Shown in pieces: positions 23,908 to 31,624 of a stretch of DNA of 64,000 nt. The stretch lies in the NCBI RefSeq assembly GCF_003349955.1, contig NZ_QLKQ01000007.1, forward strand, positions 62,001 to 126,000, given 5' to 3'. Position 1 is the stretch's first letter, and every line of letters starts with the position of its first letter. A program made the position numbers and the translations under genes. The notes below the pieces were generated by a model. The model ran no database searches, was not told the DNA's origin, and worked only from the letters and a program-made list of their open reading frames with translations. This DNA comes from Azospirillum brasilense. Its GTDB lineage: Bacteria > Pseudomonadota > Alphaproteobacteria > Azospirillales > Azospirillaceae.

Positions 23908-24252
23908 ATGTCATCTCGCGAGCTTGAAATGAGCGACGATGGCTCCAGTGGAGCGTCGGTCATCGGTCCAGCAGGACGGCCGATGACAGAAAATGATCTT
24001 CCCCCTCCGGACACCAAGCGCTGGGTCATGCGGCGCAAGGCGGAGGTCGTGGCCGGCGTGCGTTCGGGGCTGATCAGCCTCGAGGAGGCGTGCCGCCGCT
24101 ACACCCTGTCCGTGGAAGAGTTCCTGTCCTGGCAACGGCTGATCGACAGCCACGGCATGCGGGGCCTGCGCGCCACGCGGCTTCAGGACTATCGCGGGAA
24201 CCAGCCGCCGCCCTCCGTGCGCAGCCGCATGGCCAGCACCGCCGCCGAATAA
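23908..24252 (+). CDS. sciP: SciP-type CtrA inhibitor (DUF1153)
   Basis: 114 residues from the ATG at 23908, which has GGTGGAG 9 nt upstream; an ATG at 23890 and one at 23929 are alternatives. The core is very close to Caulobacter SciP: DLPPPDTKRWVMRRKAEVVAGV, then GLISLEEACRRYTLSVEEFLSWQ and LRATRLQDYR, a small helix-turn-helix protein. In Caulobacter SciP binds CtrA and promoter DNA to shut off CtrA-activated motility genes. Its place at the end of a flagellar cluster that contains CtrA-type boxes supports the same role. Upstream there are TTAA half-sites (23817, 23841) but no full CtrA box. Confidence 0.88.
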   Translation: MSSRELEMSDDGSSGASVIGPAGRPMTENDLPPPDTKRWVMRRKAEVVAGVRSGLISLEEACRRYTLSVEEFLSWQRLIDSHGMRGLRATRLQDYRGNQPPPSVRSRMASTAAE

Positions 24253-24283
24253 GCGACACCCGCCACCCCCGACCGGACCAGAC

Positions 24284-24316
24284 CGCCGCAGGCCCGCCCT
24301 GCGGCGTCGTTGTTTT
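24284..24316 (+). terminator. Intrinsic terminator of sciP
   Basis: CGCCGCAGG and CCTGCGGCG pair with a 5-nt loop, followed by TCGTTGTTTT, 32 bp after the stop. Confidence 0.75.
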
Positions 24317-24487
24317 GCGTCCCGGCGTGTTCGGTGCATCGGCGTTTCGCCCACGGGCGTTTTCCGGCCCGACATTTTGCGTCCCGGCTGCTTTGCAATT
24401 TTTACGTGGCAGGTATCGCTTTCGTTCCCGCCCCGCAAAGGTTAACGCAACGCGACGGTATAGCCACCCACGGGAGTCCGCCCAACG

Positions 24488-24943
24488 ATGCGCTATCTTG
24501 ACGACCTGACCCCGGGCGACCGCTTCACCGGCGGCCCGGTGACCGTGACGGAGGAAGACATCGTCGCCTTCGCGCGGCAGTTCGACCCGCAGCCCTTCCA
24601 CCTCGACCCCGAGGCGGCGCTGAACAGCGTCTTCGGCGGGTTGGCGGCCAGCGGCTGGCACACCGCCGGGCTGACCATGCGGATGATCGTCACGGGGGAC
24701 GGCGCGCTCGCCGGCGGCTTCGTCGGGATGGGGGTGGAGGACATCCGCTGGCCCAAGCCCACCCGCCCCGGCGACGTCCTGCGCATCGAAAGCGAGATCC
24801 TGGAGGTCCGCGTGTCGGCCAAGCGCCCCGACCGCGGCATCGCCCGCGTGCGCACCACCACCCTCAACCAGGACGGCGAGCCCGTGCAGCAGATGACCGC
24901 GAACCTGCTCGTCCCCCGCCGGCCCGCCGCCGATAAGGGCTGA
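24488..24943 (+). CDS. MaoC-family (R)-hydratase/dehydratase
   Basis: 151 residues with a single hot-dog fold. The hydratase-2 region reads DIVAFARQFDPQPFHLDPE, where the usual motif has Asp and His for water addition; LAASGWHTAGLTMRM and FVGMGVEDIRWPKPTRPGD follow, as in MaoC dehydratases. Likely acts on acyl-CoA enoyl groups; substrate not predictable. Stands alone with its own terminator. Confidence 0.88.
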   Translation: MRYLDDLTPGDRFTGGPVTVTEEDIVAFARQFDPQPFHLDPEAALNSVFGGLAASGWHTAGLTMRMIVTGDGALAGGFVGMGVEDIRWPKPTRPGDVLRIESEILEVRVSAKRPDRGIARVRTTTLNQDGEPVQQMTANLLVPRRPAADKG

Positions 24944-24980
24944 TGGCGCGAGCAGAGCCCCGAACGCGAGCAACCCCAAA

Positions 24981-25019
24981 CGCACAAAGGGCCGCCCGAG
25001 GGCAGCCCTTTTGTGTGCG
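24981..25019. terminator. Terminator between the MaoC gene and the tRNA genes
   Basis: A long near-perfect inverted repeat: CGCACAAAGGGC pairs with GCCCTTTTGTGTGCG-type sequence, with T-runs on both sides, so it may serve both the MaoC gene (+) and the tRNA transcript (-). Confidence 0.75.
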
Positions 25020-25045
25020 TCTCTGTCATGCCGCTGTCCTGGGAA

Positions 25046-25121
<76 letters not shown>

Positions 25122-25196
25122 ATTCCCATCCGGGCATCGAACACCCGGCGGCGTGAAAGGGGTCCTGGGAACGATCCCTTTCGGTCCGGAAAGTGA

Positions 25197-25272
<76 letters not shown>

Positions 25273-25567
25273 ATCACTTCGCGTTCACACCGGCACCGGA
25301 GCCTTCGTCTCTGCGTCAGGGGGTGCCTGACCGTATCGACTAGGGTTCCTGTCCGGCCAAGCCGTCGTCCCGGCCGGTGTGGCGCGGTTTATAACGAAGG
25401 GTCCGGGGCTTGTCGATACCAAAATGGCTAGGGCCGCATTTTTTTCCGGGGCTCGTTCCGGCTGCGGATTCACCCTTCATAACCGCCCGCTTTGGCCGCC
25501 TTCTTTGACAGCCGGCCAAGCCCGGCGCTATCACCCATCCCCAGAAGATGACGGAGGGGTTGGGGTC

Positions 25568-27094
25568 ATGCAGGGCTGGACCGAGGGCTATGTGGGCGGG
25601 ATCGGCTACATCCACGCCTTCTACCGGGAACTGTCGCCGGCGCTGCTGTCCTTCGCGCTGACCCTGCGCGGCTGGCGGTCCCCGATGGACCTCGCCGGGT
25701 CCTTCGCCTGCGCGGAGATCGGCTGCGGCCATGGGGTGAGCAGCGCCGTCCTGGCCGGCTGCCACCCCGACGCCCGGTTCGAGGCGGTGGACTTCAACCC
25801 CGGCCACATCGCCGGCGCCCAGCGCCTCGCCGCCGAGGCCGGGCTGGGCAACGCCACTTTCCTGGAAGAGAGCTTCGCCGATTACGCCCAAAACGGGGCC
25901 AAGGACCTGGACATCGTGACCCTGCACGGCGTCTGGTCCTGGGTCAGCGCGGAGAACCGGGCGATCCTGGTGGACCTGCTGAAGCGTCGGCTGAAGCCCG
26001 GCGGGCTGGTCTTCGTCAGCTACAACGCCCTGCCCGGCACGCTCGCCTACATGCCGCTGCGCCGCGTCCTGGTCGAGCATTGCGCCGACCGCACCGCCCC
26101 CCTGCCGGAGCGGATCGAAGAGGCCGTGGCCTTCGCCAGCCGCCTGACCGCCCTGAACGCCGGCTGGTTCACCCAGGCCGACGCTCTGCCGGCGCGGCTG
26201 GATTCGCTGAAACGCAAGTCGCCCAACTACATCGCCCACGAATATCTGAACCGCGACTGGACCGCCTTCTACCACGCCGACGTGGCGCGCGAGCTGGCCG
26301 CGGCCAAGCTGGACTTCGCCGGCCCCGCCGTCCCGATGGAGCAGATGGACGAACTGTCCCTGCCGCCGGACGCCCTGCCCCTGCTGGCCGAGGCGCGCGA
26401 CCCGGCCTACCGCGAGACCTTGCGCGACCTGCTGACCAACCGCGCCTTCCGCCGCGACCTGTTCGTGAAGGGGGCGGAACGGCTGACCGCGGCGGAGCGG
26501 CGGGAGCGGCTGCGCGCCACCCGCTTCGCCCTTCTGATGCCGCCCGACGATCTGCCGGAAGTCGTGCTGGCGCCGGTCGGACGCGTGCCCCTGCCGCAGG
26601 ACCTGCACGGCCCGCTGGCCGGGGCCCTGGCCGCCGGCACGCCCACGCTGGCCGAGCTGGCCGCCCTCCCCGCCCTCGCCCGCCATGGCGAGGAGGCGGT
26701 GCTGCGCGCGCTGATGATCCTGACCAGCCTGGCGCTGGCGGCCCCCGCCCTGCCCGAAGCCGGCCAAGCGGCGCGCGCGGCCCAGGCCGACCGCTTCAAC
26801 GCCGCCATCCTGGAGCGCAACCGCCGCGACGACACGCTGGACACGCTGGCGTCTCCCGTCCTCGGTTCCGGCGTCGCGGTGTCGCGGCTGGAGGCGCTGT
26901 TCCTGCTGGCCCGACGCAACGGCACCGACCCCGCGGCGACCGCCTGGGAAGCGCTGTCGGCGGACGGGCTGACGCTGTCGCGGGACGGCGCGCGGCTTGA
27001 CGGCGAAGAGGCCAATCTTGCGGAGCTGCGCGCCCGGTTCGACCGCTTCACCCGCCTGCGCCTGCCCACCCTGCGCCGCCTCGGCGTGGCGTAA
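25568..27094 (+). CDS. Class I SAM-dependent methyltransferase with regulatory domain
   Basis: 508 residues from the ATG at 25568, preceded by GGAGGGG. The SAM-binding motif I is AEIGCGHGVSSAVLAG (about residues 54-69), with the acidic loop FEAVDFNP and motif-IV-like DIVTLHGVWSWV. A middle region (YIAHEYLNRDWTAFYHADVA) matches the methyltransferase regulatory domain (MethyTransf_Reg), and the C-terminal 200 residues are helical. Substrate unknown; relatives are often beside surface or motility genes. An upstream in-frame ATG at 25379 would add Pro/Arg-rich sequence over the tRNA promoter and is rejected. Confidence 0.85.
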   Translation: MQGWTEGYVGGIGYIHAFYRELSPALLSFALTLRGWRSPMDLAGSFACAEIGCGHGVSSAVLAGCHPDARFEAVDFNPGHIAGAQRLAAEAGLGNATFLEESFADYAQNGAKDLDIVTLHGVWSWVSAENRAILVDLLKRRLKPGGLVFVSYNALPGTLAYMPLRRVLVEHCADRTAPLPERIEEAVAFASRLTALNAGWFTQADALPARLDSLKRKSPNYIAHEYLNRDWTAFYHADVARELAAAKLDFAGPAVPMEQMDELSLPPDALPLLAEARDPAYRETLRDLLTNRAFRRDLFVKGAERLTAAERRERLRATRFALLMPPDDLPEVVLAPVGRVPLPQDLHGPLAGALAAGTPTLAELAALPALARHGEEAVLRALMILTSLALAAPALPEAGQAARAAQADRFNAAILERNRRDDTLDTLASPVLGSGVAVSRLEALFLLARRNGTDPAATAWEALSADGLTLSRDGARLDGEEANLAELRARFDRFTRLRLPTLRRLGVA

Positions 27095-27109
27095 CCGCGA
27101 GGCCGCGCG

Positions 27110-27904
27110 TCAGGTCCGGAACCAGTCGAGGCAGCCGGTCGGCAGCAGCGTGTTGCTGACCAGCAGGGCGCCGTGCCGGTACAGCGCCGTCGGGCTGCCG
27201 GTCTCGCCCAGGTCGATGGCCCAGAGCTGTCCGGAGGGGTCCTGCCAGACCGTCCGCCCGTCCACCGCCGCCACGGCGGCGAAGACGTCCGGCGCCGTCG
27301 TGCCGGGTTTGAACAGCACCGTCACCGTCGTCACGCCCGGCGGTGGCAGAGCGGCGACCGGTCCGGCGATCAGAACCGCCAGCGTCAGGACGACGGGCGC
27401 AGCACGGCCACCGCCGCCCGTTCCCCCGGTACGCCGCAGCCGCCACCCCACAGCGGCGACGGCGACGCCGAAGACGACGAACCACAGCAGGTCCCAGAGC
27501 AGCGGGTTCGCCGAGTCCATACGGATGCGGTGGATGCCGAGAATCCAATGGGACAGGACGCCGTCGAGGATGTGCCAGACGCCGAAGCCGATCAGCGCGT
27601 TGGCGAACAGGAGACGGTCCGCCCCCGGCTCGGCGAAGCGGCGCCGGCTCCGCCACAGCAGCCACAGGCCGACCGCCGCGACGACGTACATCGCGGCGTG
27701 GAACAGGCCGTCCGCCAGGATCTGGACGCGGATGTCCTGCACGGCGGACGATTCGACAGCCGACAGCAGGTGATGCCACTGCAGCACCTGATGCAGCAGG
27801 ATTCCGTCGAAGAAGCCGCCCAGCGCGAAGCCCAGCAGGTATCCCGCCCAGGAAAGCCCCGCCGCCCGCGCCGGTGAAGGAAGGTGAATCGTGTCGGTGG
27901 ACAT
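27110..27904 (-). CDS. DUF2243-family membrane protein with extra C-terminal domain
   Basis: 264 residues from the ATG at 27904. The DUF2243 pattern is visible: GYLLGFALGGFFDGILLHQVLQWHH, then DGLFHAAMYVVAAVGL and GVWHILDGVLSHWILGIHRI, with several His residues in four or so membrane helices. After a fifth helix (about 180-195) a periplasmic-looking domain has VTVLFKPGTTAPDVFAAVAAVDG. Function of the family is unknown; the His-rich membrane core suggests metal or heme binding. Convergent with the methyltransferase gene (15 nt apart). Confidence 0.8.
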   Translation of the reverse strand: MSTDTIHLPSPARAAGLSWAGYLLGFALGGFFDGILLHQVLQWHHLLSAVESSAVQDIRVQILADGLFHAAMYVVAAVGLWLLWRSRRRFAEPGADRLLFANALIGFGVWHILDGVLSHWILGIHRIRMDSANPLLWDLLWFVVFGVAVAAVGWRLRRTGGTGGGGRAAPVVLTLAVLIAGPVAALPPPGVTTVTVLFKPGTTAPDVFAAVAAVDGRTVWQDPSGQLWAIDLGETGSPTALYRHGALLVSNTLLPTGCLDWFRT

Positions 27905-27968
27905 GGCCCGACAACCGCCGCAGACGCGGACGGGTTCCGGCCACGGCGTCCGAAGGGCGGCGGGCTCC

Positions 27969-29801
27969 TCAGCCCCCGACCAGCCCGGCCTCGTCCGCCG
28001 CGCGGTCGAACTGGAGCGCCGCGAGGCGGGCGTAGAGGCCACCCTCGCGGACCAGCTCGGCGTGACGGCCGGTGGCGACGACGCGCCCCTGTTCCATCAC
28101 CACGATCCGGTCGGCGTTCAGGACCGTCGCCAAGCGGTGGGCGATGATGATGGTGGTGCGCCGGGTCATCAGCTTGTCCAGCGCGTCCTGCACCATGCGC
28201 TCGCTCTCCGCGTCGAGCGCGCTGGTCGCCTCGTCGAGCAGCAGAACCGGCGGGTCGCGCAGGATGGCCCGCGCGATGGACAGGCGCTGGCGCTGGCCGC
28301 CGGACAGCCGCACGCCCTTCTCGCCCAGGAAGGTGTCCAGCCCTTCCGGCAAGGCCTGCAGGAACTCCAGCGCGTGGGCGGCCTCGGCGGCGGCGAGCAC
28401 CTCGGCTTCGCTGGCGTCCGGACGGCCGTAGCGGATGTTCTCCCAGGCGTTGGCGGAGAAGACCACGGGATCCTGCGCCACGAGGCCGAGCCGCCGCCGC
28501 ACCTCCACCGGGTCGGCGTCGCGGACGTCCACCCCGTCCAGTTTGACCGCTCCGGCCTGCGGGTCGTAGAAGCGCAGCAGAAGCTGGAACACCGTGGATT
28601 TGCCGGAGCCCGACGGGCCGACCAGGGCCACCGTTTCCCCCGGCTCGATCTCCAGGGAGAAGTCCTTCAGCGCCGCCCAATCCGGGCGCGACGGGTAATG
28701 GAAGCGCACGTCGCGGAACGACAGCGCGCCCTGCGCCGGCTCCGGCAGGGCGCGCGGGTTGGCCGGGGCGCGGATTTCCGGCTCGGTGTCCAGCAGGTCG
28801 AACAGCCTCTCCGTGGCGCCGGCGGCGCGCTGGAGTTCTCCGGCCACCTCGCTGATCGCCCCGACCGAGCCGGCGACGACCACCGAATAGATGACGAAGG
28901 CCGAGAGCTGCCCCACCGTCAGCCGGCCGGCCAGCACGTCGTGCCCGCCGATCCACAGGATCAGCCCGACCGAACCGAACACCAGCACGATGACGATCAT
29001 CGTCATGATGGCGCGCACGGTCACCCGCCGCCGGGCGGTGGCGAAGGCGTCCTCCACCCGCGCTCCGAACAGGCTGCGGTCGATGGTCTCGTGCGTGTAG
29101 GCCTGCATGGTGCGGATGGCGCCCAGCGTCTCCTCGACGAAGGAGCCGAGGTCGGCGATCTTGTCCTGGCTGGCCCGCGACAGGGCGCGCACCCGCCGCC
29201 CCAGGATGATGATCGGCAGGATGACCACCGGCACGCCCAGGAACACCAGCCCCGCCAGCTTCGGCGAGGTCACCAGCAGCATCGCCGTGCCGCCGAGGAA
29301 CATCAGCGCGTTGCGCAGCGCGATCGAGACGGAGGAGCCGACCACGACCTGAAGCACCTCGGTGTCGGTGGTCAGGCGCGTCAGGATCTCGCCGGTCTTG
29401 GTGGTCTCGAAGAAACCGGGGGAGAGCTTCACCACATGGCCGTAGACGGCGCGGCGGATGTCGGCCACCACCCGCTCACCGATCCAGCTCACCAGATAGA
29501 AGCGCCCGAAGGTCGAGGCGGCCATCAGCACGATGACCACCAGCAGGACCAGCAGCGCCCGGTCGAGCAGCGCCGAATCGCCCGCGACGAAGCCCTGGTC
29601 CACCAGGACGCGCATCCCCTGCCCCAGTCCCAGCACGGTCCCGGCGGCCACGGTCAGGGCCAGCACGGCGCCCAGTATCTGCAAACGGTAGGGCCACAGG
29701 AAGGGAAACAGCCGGCGCAACGGCGACAGGTTGCGGCGGCGCGTTGCGGCGGAGGGCATCCCTTCGGACACCGGATCGGGCTTCGACGAATGACGGGACA
29801 C
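27969..29801 (-). CDS. MsbA-like ABC exporter (fused permease-ATPase)
   Basis: 610 residues from a GTG at 29801 with GGGGAG upstream. An N-terminal six-helix type I exporter domain (about 25-330; FFETTKTGEILTRLTTD is the coupling-helix region) is followed by a full ATPase: Walker A GPSGSGKST, Q-loop VAQDPVVFS, signature LSGGQRQR, Walker B VLLLDEAT and the H-loop in IIIAHRLATV. This is the MsbA-related permease/ATP-binding group common in alphaproteobacteria; it probably works as a homodimer exporting a lipid or drug-like compound. Substrate unknown. Confidence 0.92.
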   Translation of the reverse strand: MSRHSSKPDPVSEGMPSAATRRRNLSPLRRLFPFLWPYRLQILGAVLALTVAAGTVLGLGQGMRVLVDQGFVAGDSALLDRALLVLLVVIVLMAASTFGRFYLVSWIGERVVADIRRAVYGHVVKLSPGFFETTKTGEILTRLTTDTEVLQVVVGSSVSIALRNALMFLGGTAMLLVTSPKLAGLVFLGVPVVILPIIILGRRVRALSRASQDKIADLGSFVEETLGAIRTMQAYTHETIDRSLFGARVEDAFATARRRVTVRAIMTMIVIVLVFGSVGLILWIGGHDVLAGRLTVGQLSAFVIYSVVVAGSVGAISEVAGELQRAAGATERLFDLLDTEPEIRAPANPRALPEPAQGALSFRDVRFHYPSRPDWAALKDFSLEIEPGETVALVGPSGSGKSTVFQLLLRFYDPQAGAVKLDGVDVRDADPVEVRRRLGLVAQDPVVFSANAWENIRYGRPDASEAEVLAAAEAAHALEFLQALPEGLDTFLGEKGVRLSGGQRQRLSIARAILRDPPVLLLDEATSALDAESERMVQDALDKLMTRRTTIIIAHRLATVLNADRIVVMEQGRVVATGRHAELVREGGLYARLAALQFDRAADEAGLVGG

Positions 29802-30054
29802 CGGGGCTCCCCAGCGGCAGGACGGGCGGCAGGACAATGTGCGGACGGCACACGGGGGCGAACCCGGCATATAGCAAGGGGGGAACCTATGAACAAGGTA
29901 AGGTATGGTGCGGCCGGCCGAATCAACCAAGCCGGCACGACACGGCAGGAAAGCGGCGGCCGTCAAGAACCGCCCGCTTTCCCGTGCAGGAACGCGGTTG
30001 CATCATGCCGCATGCTTTGCTATAGACCGCGCTCGCTTTGCAGGAACCCCGGCC

Positions 30055-30279
30055 ATGAAGACTGATATCCATCCCGACTACCACGAGATCAACGTGGTGA
30101 TGACCGACGGCAGCACGTTCAAGACCCGCTCCACGATGGGCAAGCCGGGCGATACGCTGCGCCTCGACATCGACCCGAAGTCGCACCCGGCCTGGACCGG
30201 CGTGCAGAAGCTGCTGGACACGGGCGGCCAGATCGCCAAGTTCAACAAGCGCTTCGCGAGCTTCGGCCTGAAGAAGTAA
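30055..30279 (+). CDS. rpmE: 50S ribosomal protein bL31
   Basis: 74 residues: [20 protein letters not shown], then SHPAWTG and [12 protein letters not shown]. It lacks the CxxC zinc motif of C+ L31 forms, as in most alphaproteobacterial L31. Stands alone between an ABC exporter and DUF1465, with its own terminator. Confidence 0.97.
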   Translation: MKTDIHPDYHEINVVMTDGSTFKTRSTMGKPGDTLRLDIDPKSHPAWTGVQKLLDTGGQIAKFNKRFASFGLKK

Positions 30280-30299
30280 TCTTCTTCGCCCGCAAAACG

Positions 30300-30332
30300 A
30301 AAAGGGGCGTCCGGTTCGCCGGGCGCCCTTTT
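30300..30332 (+). terminator. Intrinsic terminator of rpmE
   Basis: AAAAGGGGCGTCCGG and CCGGGCGCCCTTTT pair over a TTCG tetraloop, about 20 bp after the stop. Confidence 0.85.
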
Positions 30333-30392
30333 CGCGTTTGCGGCTTCCGTTTGCGGACGGATTCTGTTCGCGGTTTGCCGGGAAGCCGGCCG

Positions 30393-30800
30393 TCAGCCGG
30401 CCAGCGCCACCGCGTCGCGGGCACGCTCATCCAACCGGGCGACGCGCATGTAGAGCCGGTGGCTGCGCTCCAGAAGGCTGCGCAGACCTTCGGGCAGTTG
30501 CTCGTTGTCGGGGCCGGAGGGATCGGTGCAGATGTCCCCGCCCGACAGGGCGAAGTCGTCGCTCGCCGCCTGCTCGCGGGTCATCTCCCCGGCATGAACG
30601 GCCTTCTGCGCCAGCAGCCAGGCCATCACCTGGGTCAGGCGGCTGGTCACCCGCATGGATTCGTACGAGATCTGAAGCCGGACCTGGGGCGGCAGCGCCC
30701 GATGGCTGACGGCGTCATGATAGGCGATGTAATTGCGCGCCTCGATCAGCAGCGCCATCGTCTCGTCGTAAGTCCCGTTGAAGAAGGTCGGTGTTTCCAT
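30393..30800 (-). CDS. DUF1465-family protein
   Basis: 135 residues from the ATG at 30800. The pattern METPTFFNGTYDETMALLIEARNYI, RLQISYESMRVTSRLTQVMAWLLAQKA and ALHAGEMT-type sequence matches the alphaproteobacterial DUF1465 family, small helical cytosolic proteins of unestablished function. Preferred over the in-frame GTG one codon upstream. Monocistronic. Confidence 0.85.
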   Translation of the reverse strand: METPTFFNGTYDETMALLIEARNYIAYHDAVSHRALPPQVRLQISYESMRVTSRLTQVMAWLLAQKAVHAGEMTREQAASDDFALSGGDICTDPSGPDNEQLPEGLRSLLERSHRLYMRVARLDERARDAVALAG

Positions 30801-30943
30801 CACGGCCGTACCCCTCCCGCGGCCGAATGGCCCGATTCCGAGCCTCGCCGCAACTGATTAACAATCGATGAGTGGTTATGGACCCCCGACATCCGCCCTG
30901 CGGACGGTGACGGCGCGGCCCGGCGATTTTCAAAAAGCGCCCT

Positions 30944-30971
30944 CTTGAACGGGCAAATGGCTCGACTATCT
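30944..30971 (+). promoter_or_regulatory. RpoH (sigma-32)-type heat-shock promoter
   Basis: CTTG at 30944-30947 (within CTTGAA), 17 bp, then ACTATCT. This fits the alphaproteobacterial RpoH consensus CTTG-N17-CYTATNT with one mismatch. It places transcription start near 30978, about 100 nt before the Hsp20 ATG. Confidence 0.7.
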
Positions 30972-30974
30972 GTC

Positions 30975-31082
30975 GCGGTGTCGGCGGACGCCCAGTTGGG
31001 GTTCGCCGACACCGCAAGCCGGGAGACCGACGATGATCGTGGTCTCCGATCGCTGTATCGCTCATGTGGAGGATATGTCATG
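30975..31082 (+). ncRNA. ROSE-like RNA thermometer in the Hsp20 leader
   Basis: The leader can fold into three hairpins. The first is a perfect 12-bp stem (30975-30986 with 31004-31015). The second is GGAGACC/GGTCTCC (31022-31047) with an inner ACGA/TCGT. The third pairs AUC-G-CUC (31057-31063) with GAGGAU (31069-31074), burying the Shine-Dalgarno GGAGGA and leaving one bulged G. The UCGCU opposite the SD is the UYGCU signature of ROSE elements, which open on heating to allow translation of small heat-shock proteins. Confidence 0.8.
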
Positions 31083-31541
31083 CGCTCCTACGACCTTTCG
31101 CCCCTGTTCCGTTCGACCGTCGGATTCGACCGCCTCTCGCGTCTCCTGGAGAACGCGATGACCGGCGACGAGGCCGCCGCGTCCTACCCGCCCTACAACA
31201 TCGAGAAGACGGGCGACGACGCTTACCGGATCACCATGGCTGTCGCCGGCTTTGGCCCGGAGGACCTGGAGATCACCGCTCAGCAGAACTCTCTGGTGGT
31301 CACAGGGAAAGCTAAGAAGGAACAGGAGACCGGCCAATTCCTCTACCGGGGTATTGCCGGCCGCGCTTTCGAGCGCCGCTTTCAGCTTGCCGACTTCATC
31401 AAGGTGGGCAACGCCAATCTGCTGAACGGGCTGCTCCACATCGATCTGGTGCGCGAGGTGCCGGAGACGATGAAGCCGCGGACCATCCAGATCGGCACCA
31501 ACGGCATGGCGAAGCCGGCTCTGACCCAGCAGGCCGCGTAA
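31080..31541 (+). CDS. Small heat-shock protein, Hsp20/IbpA type
   Basis: 153 residues from the ATG at 31080. IbpA-like N-terminus MRSYDLSPLFRSTVGFDRL; alpha-crystallin domain with YNIEKTGDDAYRITMAVAGF, the QNSLVVTGKAK strand and the closing RGIAGRAFERRFQLAD; near the end GLLHIDLVREVPE. Holdase chaperone that binds aggregating proteins. Upstream of it are an RpoH-like promoter and a ROSE-like thermometer, so both transcription and translation should rise with heat. Confidence 0.95.
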   Translation: MRSYDLSPLFRSTVGFDRLSRLLENAMTGDEAAASYPPYNIEKTGDDAYRITMAVAGFGPEDLEITAQQNSLVVTGKAKKEQETGQFLYRGIAGRAFERRFQLADFIKVGNANLLNGLLHIDLVREVPETMKPRTIQIGTNGMAKPALTQQAA

Positions 31542-31562
31542 CCGGAAACCTCCATACGTCGG

Positions 31563-31595
31563 CACGGCGCTCCGGGAAACCGGGGCGCCGTTTTT
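31563..31595 (+). terminator. Intrinsic terminator of the Hsp20 gene
   Basis: ACGGCGC-N-CCGG pairs with CCGG-N-GCGCCGT over GAAA, followed by TTTTT; about 22 bp after the stop. Confidence 0.88.
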
Positions 31596-31624
31596 GCGCC
31601 CGCAGGAAGGTCTCGCCATCTCCG

